Counted from the first letter of the stretch, positions 8,864-18,175 are shown. The stretch is DNA of 64,000 nt from Sphaerimonospora sp050942215 (GCF_050942215.1 NZ_CP192056.1:5456001-5520000); one strand, 5' to 3'. Notes: a model not told the origin generated them from the sequence alone. Made by a program: numbers and translations.

Positions 8864-9364
8864 TCAATTGCCGACGTACGGCACGGCCTCGAGGATCTCG
8901 ACGGTGTTCTGTCTGCCGTTGGGCAGCGTGTAGGTCGCCTTCTCGCCGATCTTCTTGCCGTTGATGGCGGAACCAAGGGGGGAGTTCGGCGAGTAGACGT
9001 CGATGGGGGAACCGCTCTCCTCGCGGGAGGCCAGCAGGAAGGTGACCTCCTCCTCGTCTCCGCCGAAGCGGACGGTGACGGTCATGCCGGGCCCGACGAC
9101 GCCTTCGGTGCGGGGGGCCTCCCCGACCTTGGCGGTGTCCAGGATCTGGCGCAGGTGGAAGATCCTGGCCTCCATCTTGCCCTGCTCGTCCTTGGCGGCG
9201 TGGTAACCGCCGTTCTCCCTGAGGTCGCCCTCTTCCCGAGCGGCTTCGATCTTCTTGGCGATCTCAATGCGACCCGGGCCAGAAAGCTCTTCGTACTCCT
9301 TCTTGAGACGGTCGTACGCCTCTTGCGTCAGCCAGGTGACGTTTTCGTTCTGGGAGACGGCCAC
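8864..9364 (-). CDS. greA: Transcription elongation factor GreA
   Basis: The GTG at 9364 is chosen because AAGGAG lies five bases upstream. This gives 166 residues, the usual length for actinobacterial GreA; a longer open frame to 9463 lacks such a site. The N-terminal coiled coil (about 10-80) contains LTQEAYDRLKKEYEEL and, at its tip, the acidic DLRENGGYHAAKDEQG motif that enters the RNA polymerase secondary channel and stimulates transcript cleavage. The C-terminal globular FKBP-like domain has YSPNSPLGSAINGKKIGE. The gene stands alone on the minus strand, next to the DUF4307 gene, and ends at a strong hairpin. Confidence 0.97.
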   Translation of the reverse strand: MAVSQNENVTWLTQEAYDRLKKEYEELSGPGRIEIAKKIEAAREEGDLRENGGYHAAKDEQGKMEARIFHLRQILDTAKVGEAPRTEGVVGPGMTVTVRFGGDEEEVTFLLASREESGSPIDVYSPNSPLGSAINGKKIGEKATYTLPNGRQNTVEILEAVPYVGN

Positions 9365-9462
9365 GGGCTCTCCTTGTTTCCGTAAGTGACTCGAAAGATG
9401 GGTCGTGTCCCCGCTGATATGCGGAGACCCTACCCGTCTTCGAACGCTTCCCAAAGATTCCA

Positions 9463-9918
9463 CTATACGAGATCGCAGTAGTCGACATAGACCGCCGTGG
9501 CCTGCGAAGTCGTCTTCAGCCGTTCCTTCAGGGTCAGTTCTGCCTTACCCGCGGGAACATCGATCACGCGGCTGCCGACCTCCGCGTGCCCGGTGTCCAG
9601 CGCGCGCAGACGGCAGGTCGCCGCACGGTCGGCGGGCTTGTGCACGGTGAAGGTGATCTCGGCGGAATCGGCCGCGCTCGCGTCGAAGGTGATCACCTGA
9701 GGCCTCACCAGGGGGTTGCCGGTGGCGGTCAGCATGACGTACCCCCAGCCGCCGGCGAGGACGGCGACGACCAGGGCGATGACGAGATATACCAGGAAAC
9801 CTCCGCGGAGCCGGGGACGCGGTGGGAACTCTTCCGGCGTGCCGAGAATGGGCCGCTCCCCGGCCGCTCCCGCATCGGCTCCCGTGGCCGCCCCGGCAGC
9901 GGCCTTGTCGCTGGGCAT
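9463..9918 (-). CDS. DUF4307 membrane protein
   Basis: The 151-residue protein starts at ATG 9918 with AGGGAG upstream; much longer open frames in this register lack a plausible start. Residues 1-35 are a Pro/Ala-rich cytoplasmic tail. One membrane segment follows (about 38-62, FLVYLVIALVVAVLAGGWGYV). The rest is a small extracytoplasmic beta domain with two Cys residues, in AATCRLRAL and YVDYCDLV, that could form a disulfide. This matches the actinobacterial DUF4307 family of unknown function. It is divergent from mca with about 140 bp between them, which is a common arrangement and suggests shared control. Confidence 0.88.
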   Translation of the reverse strand: MPSDKAAAGAATGADAGAAGERPILGTPEEFPPRPRLRGGFLVYLVIALVVAVLAGGWGYVMLTATGNPLVRPQVITFDASAADSAEITFTVHKPADRAATCRLRALDTGHAEVGSRVIDVPAGKAELTLKERLKTTSQATAVYVDYCDLV

Positions 9919-10057
9919 CGCGGAATCTCCCTGATGTTCGTCGGTGTTGTGCGAGACGATCGTCTGAGCCGCGGCTCCGAACGCGAAGCGGATCGGAGCA
10001 TGCGGCTCATTAGAAGCTAACCTCTTCTGCGGACCCAGCACACCATTGAGGAGAGCC

Positions 10058-10939
10058 GTGAGTGCATCGTTGAGGCTGATGGCCGTGCACGCGCATCCCG
10101 ACGACGAGTCGAGCAAGGGCGCGGCGACGATGGCCAGGTACGTCGCGGAGGGCGTGGAGGTCCTCGTCGTGACCTGTACCGGAGGTGAACGCGGCTCCAT
10201 TCTGAACCCCAAGATGGATCGGCCCGACATCCTGGAGAACATCGGCGAGGTCCGCAGGCAGGAGATGGCTGAGGCGCGTAAGATCCTCGGCGTCGAGCAG
10301 CGCTTCCTCGGTTTCGTCGACTCCGGACTTCCCGAGGACGAGAACGAGCCGCTTCCCGACGGCTGCTTCGCGCTCCAGCCGCTGGAGACGGCCTCGGCCC
10401 CCCTCGTCGCCGCCGTACGGGAGTTCCGCCCCCACGTGATCTTGACGTACGACGACAACGGCGGCTATCCGCACCCCGACCACATCATGACGAACCGGGT
10501 GTCCGTCGAGGCCTTCGAGTCGGCCGGGGACCCGGACCGCTACCCCGGCACCGGCGATCCATGGCAGCCGCTGAAGCTCTACTACCACATGGGCTTCACC
10601 CGGGAGCGCTTCGAGGCGCTGCACGAGGCGATGACCGCGCGCGGGATCGGCTCGCCGTACGCCGACTGGATCGCCCGCTGGGAGGACCGCCCGCAGAAGT
10701 GGGACGTCACCACCAAGGTGCCGTGCGCCGCCTACTTCGAGACCAGGGACCGCGCCCTGCTCGCGCACGCCACCCAGGTCGATCCGGACGGGTTCTGGTT
10801 CGTCTGCCCCCGTGAGGTCCAGGAGGAGGTCTGGCCGACCGAGGACTACCACCTCGCGAGGTCCCTGGTCGACACCACGTCGCCGGAGGACGACCTCTTC
10901 ACGGGGATCCACGCGGGGGTCTCCCCCACCTGCTCCTAA
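10058..10939 (+). CDS. mca: Mycothiol S-conjugate amidase
   Basis: The 293-residue LmbE/PIG-L deacetylase-family enzyme hydrolyses mycothiol conjugates to mercapturic acids and GlcN-Ins, detoxifying alkylating agents and antibiotics. The zinc site is visible as AHPDDE (His13, Asp16) and the second His cluster as YPHPDHI. The C-terminal region IARWEDRPQKWDVTTKVPC and FETRDRALLAHATQVDPDGFWF is characteristic of Mca rather than the paralogue MshB. The GTG start at 10058 has GAGGAG upstream; an extra in-frame codon stretch to 10046 does not. Two small genes follow closely and probably form an operon. Confidence 0.95.
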   Translation: MSASLRLMAVHAHPDDESSKGAATMARYVAEGVEVLVVTCTGGERGSILNPKMDRPDILENIGEVRRQEMAEARKILGVEQRFLGFVDSGLPEDENEPLPDGCFALQPLETASAPLVAAVREFRPHVILTYDDNGGYPHPDHIMTNRVSVEAFESAGDPDRYPGTGDPWQPLKLYYHMGFTRERFEALHEAMTARGIGSPYADWIARWEDRPQKWDVTTKVPCAAYFETRDRALLAHATQVDPDGFWFVCPREVQEEVWPTEDYHLARSLVDTTSPEDDLFTGIHAGVSPTCS

Positions 10940-10948
10940 GCTTGAGGA

Positions 10949-11131
10949 GTGGAGCAAACGAATTACGGCCCGGGGATCCTCGCGTTCCTCGTCATCGCCG
11001 GAATCGGTCTGGCCCTGTTCTTCCTGATCAAATCGATGAACCGGCAGATGGCCAAGATCCAGACGCCGGACGACAGGCACGAGAACGGCACGCGAGCGAA
11101 CGGCACGCGAGCGAACGGCGGCGACGAATGA
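10949..11131 (+). CDS. Small single-pass membrane protein in the mca operon
   Basis: The 60-residue protein has one membrane segment (about 9-29, ILAFLVIAGIGLALFFLIKS), then a basic stretch and a hydrophilic tail. The tail includes a tandem 15-bp repeat (11084-11113) encoding NGTRA twice. It starts with GTG nine bases after the mca stop. GAGG lies very close to that start, so translation probably depends on coupling to mca. Its stop overlaps the next start as ATGA. Its function is unknown. Small membrane proteins beside mca are common in actinomycetes. Confidence 0.75.
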   Translation: MEQTNYGPGILAFLVIAGIGLALFFLIKSMNRQMAKIQTPDDRHENGTRANGTRANGGDE

Positions 11132-11418
11132 TCGAGGTCGCCCACAACCCCGAGGCATCGCGGTACGAGATCAGGGTGGACGGGGTCCTCGCGGGCTTCG
11201 CCGACTACCGCACCAGGCCCGGGGCGAGGATGGTGTTCACTCACACGGAGATCAGCGAGGAGTTCGGGGGCAGAGGACTGGGCAGCCGGCTCATCCGCGA
11301 GGCCCTCGACTCCGCGCGGGCCGCAGGGGCCACGGTCACCCCGCTGTGTGAATTCGTGGCCGAATACATCCGGCGTCACCCGGAATATCAGGACTTGGTG
11401 GAGATCCCCGGGGCGTAA
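11128..11418 (+). CDS. YjdJ-type small GNAT N-acetyltransferase
   Basis: The 96-residue protein overlaps the previous stop by four bases (ATGA), so it is translationally coupled. It matches the short GCN5-related family (Acetyltransf_CG): VDGVLAGFADYRTRPGARMVFTHTEI, the acetyl-CoA loop GGRGLGSRLIREALDSAR, and a C-terminal PLCEFVAEYIRRHPEYQDLV containing the family's conserved Cys. The substrate is unknown. Placement after mca suggests a link to thiol-conjugate or stress metabolism, but this is inference from operon position. Confidence 0.88.
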   Translation: MIEVAHNPEASRYEIRVDGVLAGFADYRTRPGARMVFTHTEISEEFGGRGLGSRLIREALDSARAAGATVTPLCEFVAEYIRRHPEYQDLVEIPGA

Positions 11419-11439
11419 CCGGCCGCGCCGCTTACCGCT

Positions 11440-12618
11440 TCACCGTGCCGACCAGGCACGTTCGAGGGCCTTGGGCAGCCCCCACCAGCCGAGCGGAGTG
11501 AACACCTCCGCCTTGTCGACGATGCCGAGATGCGCCCACAGAGGCGTGACGGCCGTGAACAGCATCTCGGTCGCCTCCAGGTCCTCCGGCTCGTCCGGCT
11601 CGACGTCGACGTCCTCGGAGTCGGCTATGAACCGGGCGATCCGCTCGGGCGAGGCGAGCACGCCCGGGCCGTACCGGGCCAGTGCGATCACCGTGGCGAG
11701 CCAGTCGGCGTAGTTGATGGCGCACAGCGAGGCGAGGGTCGAATCCTCGTGGCTGAGCTCGCGGTCCAGATCGAAGAACCGGGCGGCGTCCTCCTCGTCC
11801 GGGAGGTCGGAGATCGGGGCGGCGATCCCGGCGGCGACGGTGAGCCACAGGTCCTCGTCGCATTCGGGCAGCGCGTCCGCGCTCGGAATCCCGCCTTCCG
11901 GCAGGTCCCCGTCCAGCCCGGCCACGGCACGCAGGATGTTGCCCGGGTAGCCGGGGCGGGTCAGCGTGACACGCAGCCTCGCCGCGGCCGACCGGAGATC
12001 GGCCGCGGGGAAGGGCGGCTCCGGCAGGTCGGCCAGCACCCGGCGCAGCTCGCCCAGCGCGAAGGCCTCCTCCTCGTCCCACGCCGCGAAGAGCTCCTGA
12101 TCCTGCTCGTCGTTGACCACCACGTTCGGCACGCGGCCGTCGGGAAGCGGCGTGCCGAGCCAGCGTTCCTGGAGCTCCTCGTAGGCGTCCCGCGCCAGCG
12201 GGTCGCCGGCGGCCAGCGCGTCCGCGTCGATCTCGCCGGCCGCCAGCCGCTCCTCCAGGAACGCCACCAGCCGCTCGTACATCTCGGTCGCCACCGGACC
12301 GCGCTCGTCCTCCTCCGGCCAGAGGAAGTAGCCGCGGGTCAGCATGATCGGCTCGGTCCCGCTCGACTCCAGCCAGTGCCGTACCTCGCCCACCGTGGCG
12401 ACGCCGGACTCGATCTTCGTGAGGATCGCCTTGGCCGACTCCCAGAACACGGTCGACAGCGGGTTGCCCGTAGCGACGAGCTCCCTGCGCAGGTCGGGAA
12501 GGGAGACCAGGGCCTGCCCCGAGGGCACGGCCAGCAGTGCCCGCGCCACGTCCCGCCGGGTCAGCGCGGACGGTGCGCGCCCCGAATGCCTTACGGCGAA
12601 GTCCAGATCCAGCCCCAC
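11440..12618 (-). CDS. Uncharacterised 392-residue cytoplasmic protein
   Basis: I do not recognise a family. The protein is acidic and rich in Ala, Leu, Glu and Asp, with no signal peptide or membrane segment. Helical segments dominate. A notable acidic tract, ADSEDVDVEPDEPEDLEATE, sits near residue 340. Two broadly similar portions (about 20-190 and 200-390) may be a duplicated helical domain, but this is weak. It starts with GTG at 12618 and is convergent with the mca operon with only 21 bp between stops. Codon use is normal for the genome, so the gene is real. Confidence 0.8.
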   Translation of the reverse strand: MGLDLDFAVRHSGRAPSALTRRDVARALLAVPSGQALVSLPDLRRELVATGNPLSTVFWESAKAILTKIESGVATVGEVRHWLESSGTEPIMLTRGYFLWPEEDERGPVATEMYERLVAFLEERLAAGEIDADALAAGDPLARDAYEELQERWLGTPLPDGRVPNVVVNDEQDQELFAAWDEEEAFALGELRRVLADLPEPPFPAADLRSAAARLRVTLTRPGYPGNILRAVAGLDGDLPEGGIPSADALPECDEDLWLTVAAGIAAPISDLPDEEDAARFFDLDRELSHEDSTLASLCAINYADWLATVIALARYGPGVLASPERIARFIADSEDVDVEPDEPEDLEATEMLFTAVTPLWAHLGIVDKAEVFTPLGWWGLPKALERAWSAR

Positions 12619-12781
12619 GCCCAGTGAGCCTACGCCCGCCGTCGGCGGAACACATCCCCCCGGGTCGCTCTGGCGTCTCTCGCCCTCGTAAGGGAACGAT
12701 CATCCCCGCTTTGCCCTCGGCCGTACGGCTCACGCAGACTGGAGGGGCCAGCACCGTGCATGCCGGAGAGGATGATCCCGA

Positions 12782-14779
12782 GTGAACCGGCTGAAGGACG
12801 CGACCAGTCCCTATCTGCTGCAGCACGCGGACAACCCGGTCGACTGGTTCGCCTGGGGCGAGGAGGCGTTCGAGGAGGCTCGGCGGCGCGACGTCCCGCT
12901 GCTGATCAGCGTGGGTTACTCGGCGTGCCACTGGTGCCACGTGATGGCGCACGAGTCGTTCGAGGACGAGGCGACGGCCCGGCTCATGAACGAGCTGTTC
13001 GTGAACGTGAAGGTCGACCGCGAGGAGCGGCCCGACGTCGATGCCGTCTACATGGCGGCCACACAGGCCATGACCGGTCAGGGCGGCTGGCCGATGACCG
13101 TGTTCGCCACCCCGGATGGTCATCCGTTCTATACCGGGACTTACTTCCCTCGACCCCATTTTCAGCAGCTGCTGCGGGGAGTCGCCCAGGCGTGGCGGGA
13201 AGACCGCTCGGGCGTCGTCACCCAGGGCTCGAAGGTGGTGGACGCACTGGGCGATCGGTCCGCGCTGCCCTCGGGGCCGCTGCCCGACGAACGGCTTCTC
13301 GGCCATGCCGTACGCAACCTCGCGGAGAGCTTCGACGAACGGCGCGGCGGCTTCGGCGGCGCGCCCAAGTTCCCGCCGTCGATGGTCCTGGAGTTCCTCC
13401 TCCGGCACGCCGCCGCCACCGGCGGCGACGGCATGACCATGGTCGACAAGACCATGGAGGCGATGGCCAGGGGCGGCGTATACGACCAGCTCGGCGGCGG
13501 TTTCGCCCGCTACTCGGTGGACGCCGGCTGGGTTGTGCCGCACTTCGAGAAAATGCTCTACGACAACGCCCTGCTGCTGCGGGTCTACGCCCACTGGTGG
13601 CGCTCGACCGGCTCACCGCTGGCGCGGCGGGTCGCGCTGGAGACCGCCGACTGGCTGCTGCGCGAGATGCGCACGCCGGAGGGCGGCTTCGCCTCCGCGC
13701 TGGACGCCGACAGCGCCGGCCCGGACGGCGGCCACGGTGAGGGGCTCTTCTACGTCTGGACGCCCGACCGGCTCCGGGAGGTGCTCGGCGCGGAGGACGG
13801 CGCCTGGGCGTCCGCGCTGTTCGCGGTCACGGCAGCGGGCACGTTCGAGCACGGGACGTCCGTGCTCCAGCTCCTCACCGACCCCGACGATCCGGCCCGG
13901 TTCGACCGGGTCCGTACGGCACTGCGTGCGGCACGCGAGCAGCGGCCCAGGCCGGGGCGGGACGACAAGGTGGTCGCCGCGTGGAACGGCCTGGCGATCG
14001 CCGCGCTGGCCGAGGCCGGCACGCTCTTCCAGCGTCCCGACCTGATCGAGGCCGCACGCGGCGCGGCCGAGCTCCTCGCCGATCTGCACGTCACGGCACG
14101 GGGCCCGGCGCGGCTGCTGCGGACCTCGCGCGACGGACGGGCCGGCGCCAACGCCGGCGTGCTGGAAGACTACGCGAACGTCGCGGAGGGCTGTCTCACG
14201 CTTTACGGCATCACCGGCGAGATCAGGTGGTTCCACATGGCGGAGGACCTTCTGGAGACGGTGCTCATCCACTTCCCCGACGGGTCGGGCGGCTTCTTCG
14301 ACGTGCCCGACGACGGCGAACGGCTGTTCCAGCGGCCACAGGATCCGACCGACAACGCCTCGCCGTCGGGGCAGTTCGCGGCGGCCGGAGCGCTGCTGTC
14401 GTACGCCGCGCTCACCGGCTCGGCACGGCATCGTGACGCGGCCGAGGCGGCACTCGGCGCGGTCTCCGTGCTCGCGGGGAAGTTCGCCAGGTTCGCCGGC
14501 TGGGGTCTCGCCATCGCCCAGGCCGCGTTGTACGGCCCGGCCGAGGTGGCGATCGTCGGGCCGCCCGGCGACCCCGCGACGGAGGCGCTGCACCGGGCCG
14601 CCGTGCTGGCCGCCACCCCCGGCCTGGTCATCGCGCGTGGTGACGGCTCCGCCGACGTTCCGCTCCTGGAGGGACGCGGCATGATCGGCGGGGAGCCCGC
14701 GGCGTACGTCTGCCGCCGGTTCACCTGCCGCGCCCCCGTCACCTCCCCCGCGGACCTACGCGCGGAACTCGCCCGCTGA
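12782..14779 (+). CDS. DUF255 thioredoxin-fold / glycosidase-like protein (YyaL, SPATA20 type)
   Basis: The 665-residue protein opens with NRLKDATSPYLLQHADNPVDW and the CHWCHVM redox motif (CxxC at about residues 45-48), followed by VKVDREERPDVDAVYM and GQGGWPMTVF. These are signatures of the DUF255 family, which joins an N-terminal thioredoxin-like domain (1-170) to a six-hairpin (alpha/alpha)6 toroid. The toroid shows the family motifs GGGFARYSVD and PHFEKMLYDNA. Function is not established for bacteria. The GTG start at 12782 follows a GGAG-type site. It is divergent from the unknown gene on its left. Confidence 0.92.
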   Translation: MNRLKDATSPYLLQHADNPVDWFAWGEEAFEEARRRDVPLLISVGYSACHWCHVMAHESFEDEATARLMNELFVNVKVDREERPDVDAVYMAATQAMTGQGGWPMTVFATPDGHPFYTGTYFPRPHFQQLLRGVAQAWREDRSGVVTQGSKVVDALGDRSALPSGPLPDERLLGHAVRNLAESFDERRGGFGGAPKFPPSMVLEFLLRHAAATGGDGMTMVDKTMEAMARGGVYDQLGGGFARYSVDAGWVVPHFEKMLYDNALLLRVYAHWWRSTGSPLARRVALETADWLLREMRTPEGGFASALDADSAGPDGGHGEGLFYVWTPDRLREVLGAEDGAWASALFAVTAAGTFEHGTSVLQLLTDPDDPARFDRVRTALRAAREQRPRPGRDDKVVAAWNGLAIAALAEAGTLFQRPDLIEAARGAAELLADLHVTARGPARLLRTSRDGRAGANAGVLEDYANVAEGCLTLYGITGEIRWFHMAEDLLETVLIHFPDGSGGFFDVPDDGERLFQRPQDPTDNASPSGQFAAAGALLSYAALTGSARHRDAAEAALGAVSVLAGKFARFAGWGLAIAQAALYGPAEVAIVGPPGDPATEALHRAAVLAATPGLVIARGDGSADVPLLEGRGMIGGEPAAYVCRRFTCRAPVTSPADLRAELAR

Positions 14780-14847
14780 GCCCGTGACGACGGACGATCG
14801 CACGAACGAGCCTTACTCGTCGTACTCGTCGGATAACGTTCAGTGCC

Positions 14848-15774
14848 ATGCCGTCCCTTCTGCATGACACGCTCAACCTGATGTTCCGCAACCGGCCGGA
14901 GCTCGCCGTGGAGATGCTGCGCGATCATCTCGGCGTCGACGTGCCCGGCGGGCTTCCGGTCCAGTTGGCGAGCAACGAGCTCAACGACCGCCCGTCCAAG
15001 GACCTGTATCCCGACACGGTGATCACGATCGGTCCGCGGCACGATCCCAGGCACGCCGTCATCGTGGAGATCCAGCAGAAGCTGGATGCGGCCAAGCGCG
15101 ATCAGCTGCCGCGATACGCCGCCGCGCTGTGGTTACAGGTGAACCGACCGGTCACGGTGCTCATGATCTGCCCGGACGCGGGAACCGCCACGTGGGCGAC
15201 GACACCGATCGACACCGGCCTGCCCGGCTACAGCCTGCGGTGCGAGGTGATCGGCCCGGAGCAGATCCCGCCGGTCACCGACCCGGCGGAGGCGGCGGCG
15301 CATCCCGAACTGGCCGCCATGTCGGTGATGGCGCACGGGGAGCATCCGCCGGTGGCAGAGGCGTTCATGAGTGCGCTTCAGCACCTGCCCACCGAACACG
15401 CTCCGCAATATTATGAATACGCATACCGTCTGGCCTCACATGCTGCCCGACACGTGATGGAGAAGATCATGGAATCAGCTTCGACCACCTGGCCGGTCTA
15501 CAGCCCCTTCGCCCGCAAGCACTTCGGCGCGGGCAAGACAGAAGGCCTGGCGGAAGGCCTGGCGGAAGGCCTCGCGGAAGGCCTCGCGAAGGGCGAGGCC
15601 AGGGCGGTGCTGACCATCCTGGAGGTGCGGGGCATTCCGGTCTCCGATGCCGAGCGCGCCCGCATCACCGCCTGCACGGACCTCAAGCAGCTCGACGAGT
15701 GGGCCCGGCGTGCCGTCACCGCCACCTCCACCGGCGACCTGTTCAGCGACGAACGGGAACACCCGGCCGGATAG
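14848..15774 (+). CDS. Rpn/PD-(D/E)XK nuclease-family protein
   Basis: The 308-residue protein resembles the Rpn/YhgA-like recombination-promoting nuclease superfamily. The N-terminal ~130 residues contain LYPDTVITIG followed by AVIVEIQQKLDAAKRDQLPRY, where the Asp and the E-x-Q motif occupy the PD-(D/E)XK metal positions. The region to about 215 is helical. A Gly-Leu-Ala-Glu repeat (about 232-247) precedes a C-terminal helical tail, LEVRGIPVSDAERARI, that is common in this family. One TTA codon occurs at 15133. Such proteins are often multicopy and linked to mobile DNA; activity here is untested. It starts with ATG at 14848. Confidence 0.82.
   Translation: MPSLLHDTLNLMFRNRPELAVEMLRDHLGVDVPGGLPVQLASNELNDRPSKDLYPDTVITIGPRHDPRHAVIVEIQQKLDAAKRDQLPRYAAALWLQVNRPVTVLMICPDAGTATWATTPIDTGLPGYSLRCEVIGPEQIPPVTDPAEAAAHPELAAMSVMAHGEHPPVAEAFMSALQHLPTEHAPQYYEYAYRLASHAARHVMEKIMESASTTWPVYSPFARKHFGAGKTEGLAEGLAEGLAEGLAKGEARAVLTILEVRGIPVSDAERARITACTDLKQLDEWARRAVTATSTGDLFSDEREHPAG
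15541..15588 (+). repeat. Four tandem 12-bp repeats inside the Rpn-like gene
   Basis: Four in-frame copies of GAAGGCCTGGCG (the last two read GAAGGCCTCGCG) encode EGLA repeats. Slippage would change the length in steps of four residues without a frameshift. Confidence 0.9.
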
Positions 15775-15784
15775 CCGGGCGCCG

Positions 15785-18175
15785 TCAGGGGACGGCCAGG
15801 GGCTGGGCGGGTGAGCTGTCGGCTTCGAATCCGGGAGGGTCGTCCGGCCAGTCTCCGGGGTTCGCGGTCGGCTGCGGCACGGGGGACGCTCCCGGGCGGG
15901 TGCTCTGTCCCCCGCCACCACCCGGTGTCCGGCCGGGGGTCTGGCCGCCCGGCGGCTGACCATCCGGTGTCCCGCCATCGGGCGTCTGCCCGGCCTGGCC
16001 CTCGCCGTCGGGGCCCTGCGGCATGGTCTGGTCGTACGGATCTTCCGTACCCGCCTCCGATGGAACGGGCGTGGGTGGGCCGGACGGGTCGGGGTAGCCG
16101 AACTCGACGCCGTTCCGGTCGGGGCTGTGCCGGTCGGAATCGGGGCCCATCGCGTAGGCGTCCCAAAAATTGTTGGGATTCCAGGTGACGGGCGGCGGGA
16201 ACTCCTTGGCCGGCTTGCCCTCCAGGGCACCGGTCATGAAGGTCCGCCAGATCTGCGCGGGCAGCGTTCCGCCGTACAGCTCGCCCCATCCGGGGATCCG
16301 CACCGGCTTGTTGTCGTCGCGGAACATGTTGACGGCGACCGACAGCTGGGGAACGTATCCGGTGAACCAGACGGCCGCCGACTCGTCGGTGGTCCCGGTC
16401 TTGCCGGCGACCGGCCGGTCGGGCAGGGCCGCCGCCGTACCGGTGCCGCCGCGGACCACCTGCTGCAGGGCGTAGGTCGCGTCCGCCGCGGTGCTCGCGC
16501 TGAACGCCCTCCGCTCCGGCGCGGTGAACTTCCGCGTGTTCCCTGCTGCGTCGGTCACCTCGCGGATCACGTGGGCGTCGCGGTGGATGCCCCCGGCCGC
16601 GAACGTGCCGAAGCCCGAGGCCTGCTGGACAGCGCTCACCGACGCGGTGCCCAGGGGGAATGTGGGGAACGCCTTCTGCTGGGCGAGCTGCTCCGCCGGA
16701 ATCCCGGCCGCCTCCGCCGCGGCCGCGACCCTGTCCAGGCCGACCTTCTGCCCGAGGTCGACGAACGCGGTGTTGACCGAGCCGCGGGTCGCCTCGACGA
16801 GAGTGATGGCCGAGCCGTACGACCTGCCTCCGGCGTTGGGGATCTCGGCCGAGCCGATCGTCAGAGGCGAGTCGCCGTAGACGCGGGTGCCGAGCCCGTA
16901 GCCCGCTTCGAGGGCCGCGGCCAGGGTGTACGGCTTGAACGTCGACCCGGCCTGGACCTTGGCGGAGAAGGCGTTGTCGTACTGCGTGGTCGCGAAGTCG
17001 CCGCCGTAGAACGCGCGTACCTCACCGGTCGCCGGGTCGACGGCGGCCAGGCCCGTACGGACCTTCTTGGGGGTGCCGTCGGGCAGGACCGACGTGACGG
17101 CCTCCCTGGCCAGCCGCATCAGCCTCCGGTCGAACGTCGTGGTGATCTTCAGACCGCCCTGGTTGATGTCCTCGTCGCTGTAGCCGAGGCGGTTGAGCTC
17201 GGCGCGCACCTGGGCCAGCATGTAGCCGTCCTGGCCGGTCGTCGTCAGCGGCGGCTTCTGCTCGGCCGGCTCGGGGAACGTCTGACGACCCGCCTCCGCC
17301 CGGCCGAGCGCGCCGATCTCGACCATGCCGTCGATCACCGACCGCCACCGGGCCCTGACCACCTCCAGGTCCGCCCCTGCGGGGTTGGCGAAGCGGCTCG
17401 GCTGCTGGATGACCGCGGCGAGGTAGGCCCCCTGGGCCACGTCCAGGTTCTGCACATCCGTGTCGAAGTAGGCCCGGGAGGCGGCCTGGACGCCGTGCGC
17501 GCCGCGGCCGAAGTAGATCGTGTTGAGGTACTGCTCCAGCACCCAGTCCTTCGACTTCGAGCGGTCCACCTTCAGCGCGATCATGATCTCTTTGAGCTTG
17601 CGCGAAATGGAGCGTTCCTGCCCGATGCCGCTGTAGTAGTTGCGTACCAGCTGCTGGGTGATCGTCGAGCCGCCCTGGAGCTGCCGGCCGGTGAGCGTGG
17701 ACCACACGGCGCGGGCGGTGCCCGAGACCGAGACGCCCTTGTCCCGGTAGAACGTGCGGTTCTCGGCCGCGATGACGGCTTCCCGCACCGGCTTCGGCAC
17801 CTGGGCGAGCGGCACGTTCTCCCGGTTCACCCCCTGCTTGGCCAGGATGTTCTTGCCGTTGCGGTAGTAGATGACCGAGCCCTCGGCGGTCGCGTCCTTC
17901 TTCGTGCTGTCGGGGATCGGCGTGAGTAACCAGATGACGCCGAACGCCACCGCCAGCACGACGAGACCCGAGATCATCACGACGAGGAGGGTTCGCAGCC
18001 TTCTTCTCCGCCGCCGGGACCGCGGCGGAGCCCCGGCGGCGGAGCCGGCCTCCGGCCCCTCCGGACCCCCCGAACGCAGCGCGTGCATCGGCACCGTGTC
18101 GTGCAGGGGACCTCTGCCGTCACCGTGATCCCCGGGACCGCCCCGGCGCATGGGGCCTCTGCCGCCGCTGTCCAC
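15785..18175 (-). CDS. Class A penicillin-binding protein (transglycosylase/transpeptidase)
   Basis: The 796-residue enzyme polymerises and cross-links peptidoglycan. A basic cytoplasmic tail (RSRRRRRRLRT) precedes a membrane segment (LLVVMISGLVVLAVAFGVIWLL split over about 63-84). The GT51 domain has EAVIAAENRTFYRDKGVS and GGSTITQQLVRNYY with the catalytic Glu. The transpeptidase has the SxxK nucleophile in AGSTFKPYTLA, the SxN-type motif in GSVNTAFVDLG and KTGT in VAGKTGTTDE. The C-terminal ~100 residues are a Pro/Gly/Asp-rich wall-spanning tail. GTG at 18175 is favoured by a G-rich site just upstream; ATG at 18151 and a longer frame to 18268 are alternatives. It converges on the Rpn-like gene with a 10-bp gap. 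Confidence 0.95.
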   Translation of the reverse strand: MDSGGRGPMRRGGPGDHGDGRGPLHDTVPMHALRSGGPEGPEAGSAAGAPPRSRRRRRRLRTLLVVMISGLVVLAVAFGVIWLLTPIPDSTKKDATAEGSVIYYRNGKNILAKQGVNRENVPLAQVPKPVREAVIAAENRTFYRDKGVSVSGTARAVWSTLTGRQLQGGSTITQQLVRNYYSGIGQERSISRKLKEIMIALKVDRSKSKDWVLEQYLNTIYFGRGAHGVQAASRAYFDTDVQNLDVAQGAYLAAVIQQPSRFANPAGADLEVVRARWRSVIDGMVEIGALGRAEAGRQTFPEPAEQKPPLTTTGQDGYMLAQVRAELNRLGYSDEDINQGGLKITTTFDRRLMRLAREAVTSVLPDGTPKKVRTGLAAVDPATGEVRAFYGGDFATTQYDNAFSAKVQAGSTFKPYTLAAALEAGYGLGTRVYGDSPLTIGSAEIPNAGGRSYGSAITLVEATRGSVNTAFVDLGQKVGLDRVAAAAEAAGIPAEQLAQQKAFPTFPLGTASVSAVQQASGFGTFAAGGIHRDAHVIREVTDAAGNTRKFTAPERRAFSASTAADATYALQQVVRGGTGTAAALPDRPVAGKTGTTDESAAVWFTGYVPQLSVAVNMFRDDNKPVRIPGWGELYGGTLPAQIWRTFMTGALEGKPAKEFPPPVTWNPNNFWDAYAMGPDSDRHSPDRNGVEFGYPDPSGPPTPVPSEAGTEDPYDQTMPQGPDGEGQAGQTPDGGTPDGQPPGGQTPGRTPGGGGGQSTRPGASPVPQPTANPGDWPDDPPGFEADSSPAQPLAVP

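Noticed and set aside
16127..17929. A 600-codon plus-strand frame opposite the penicillin-binding protein
   Set aside because: Shadow of a gene with intact catalytic motifs; no recognisable protein on this strand.
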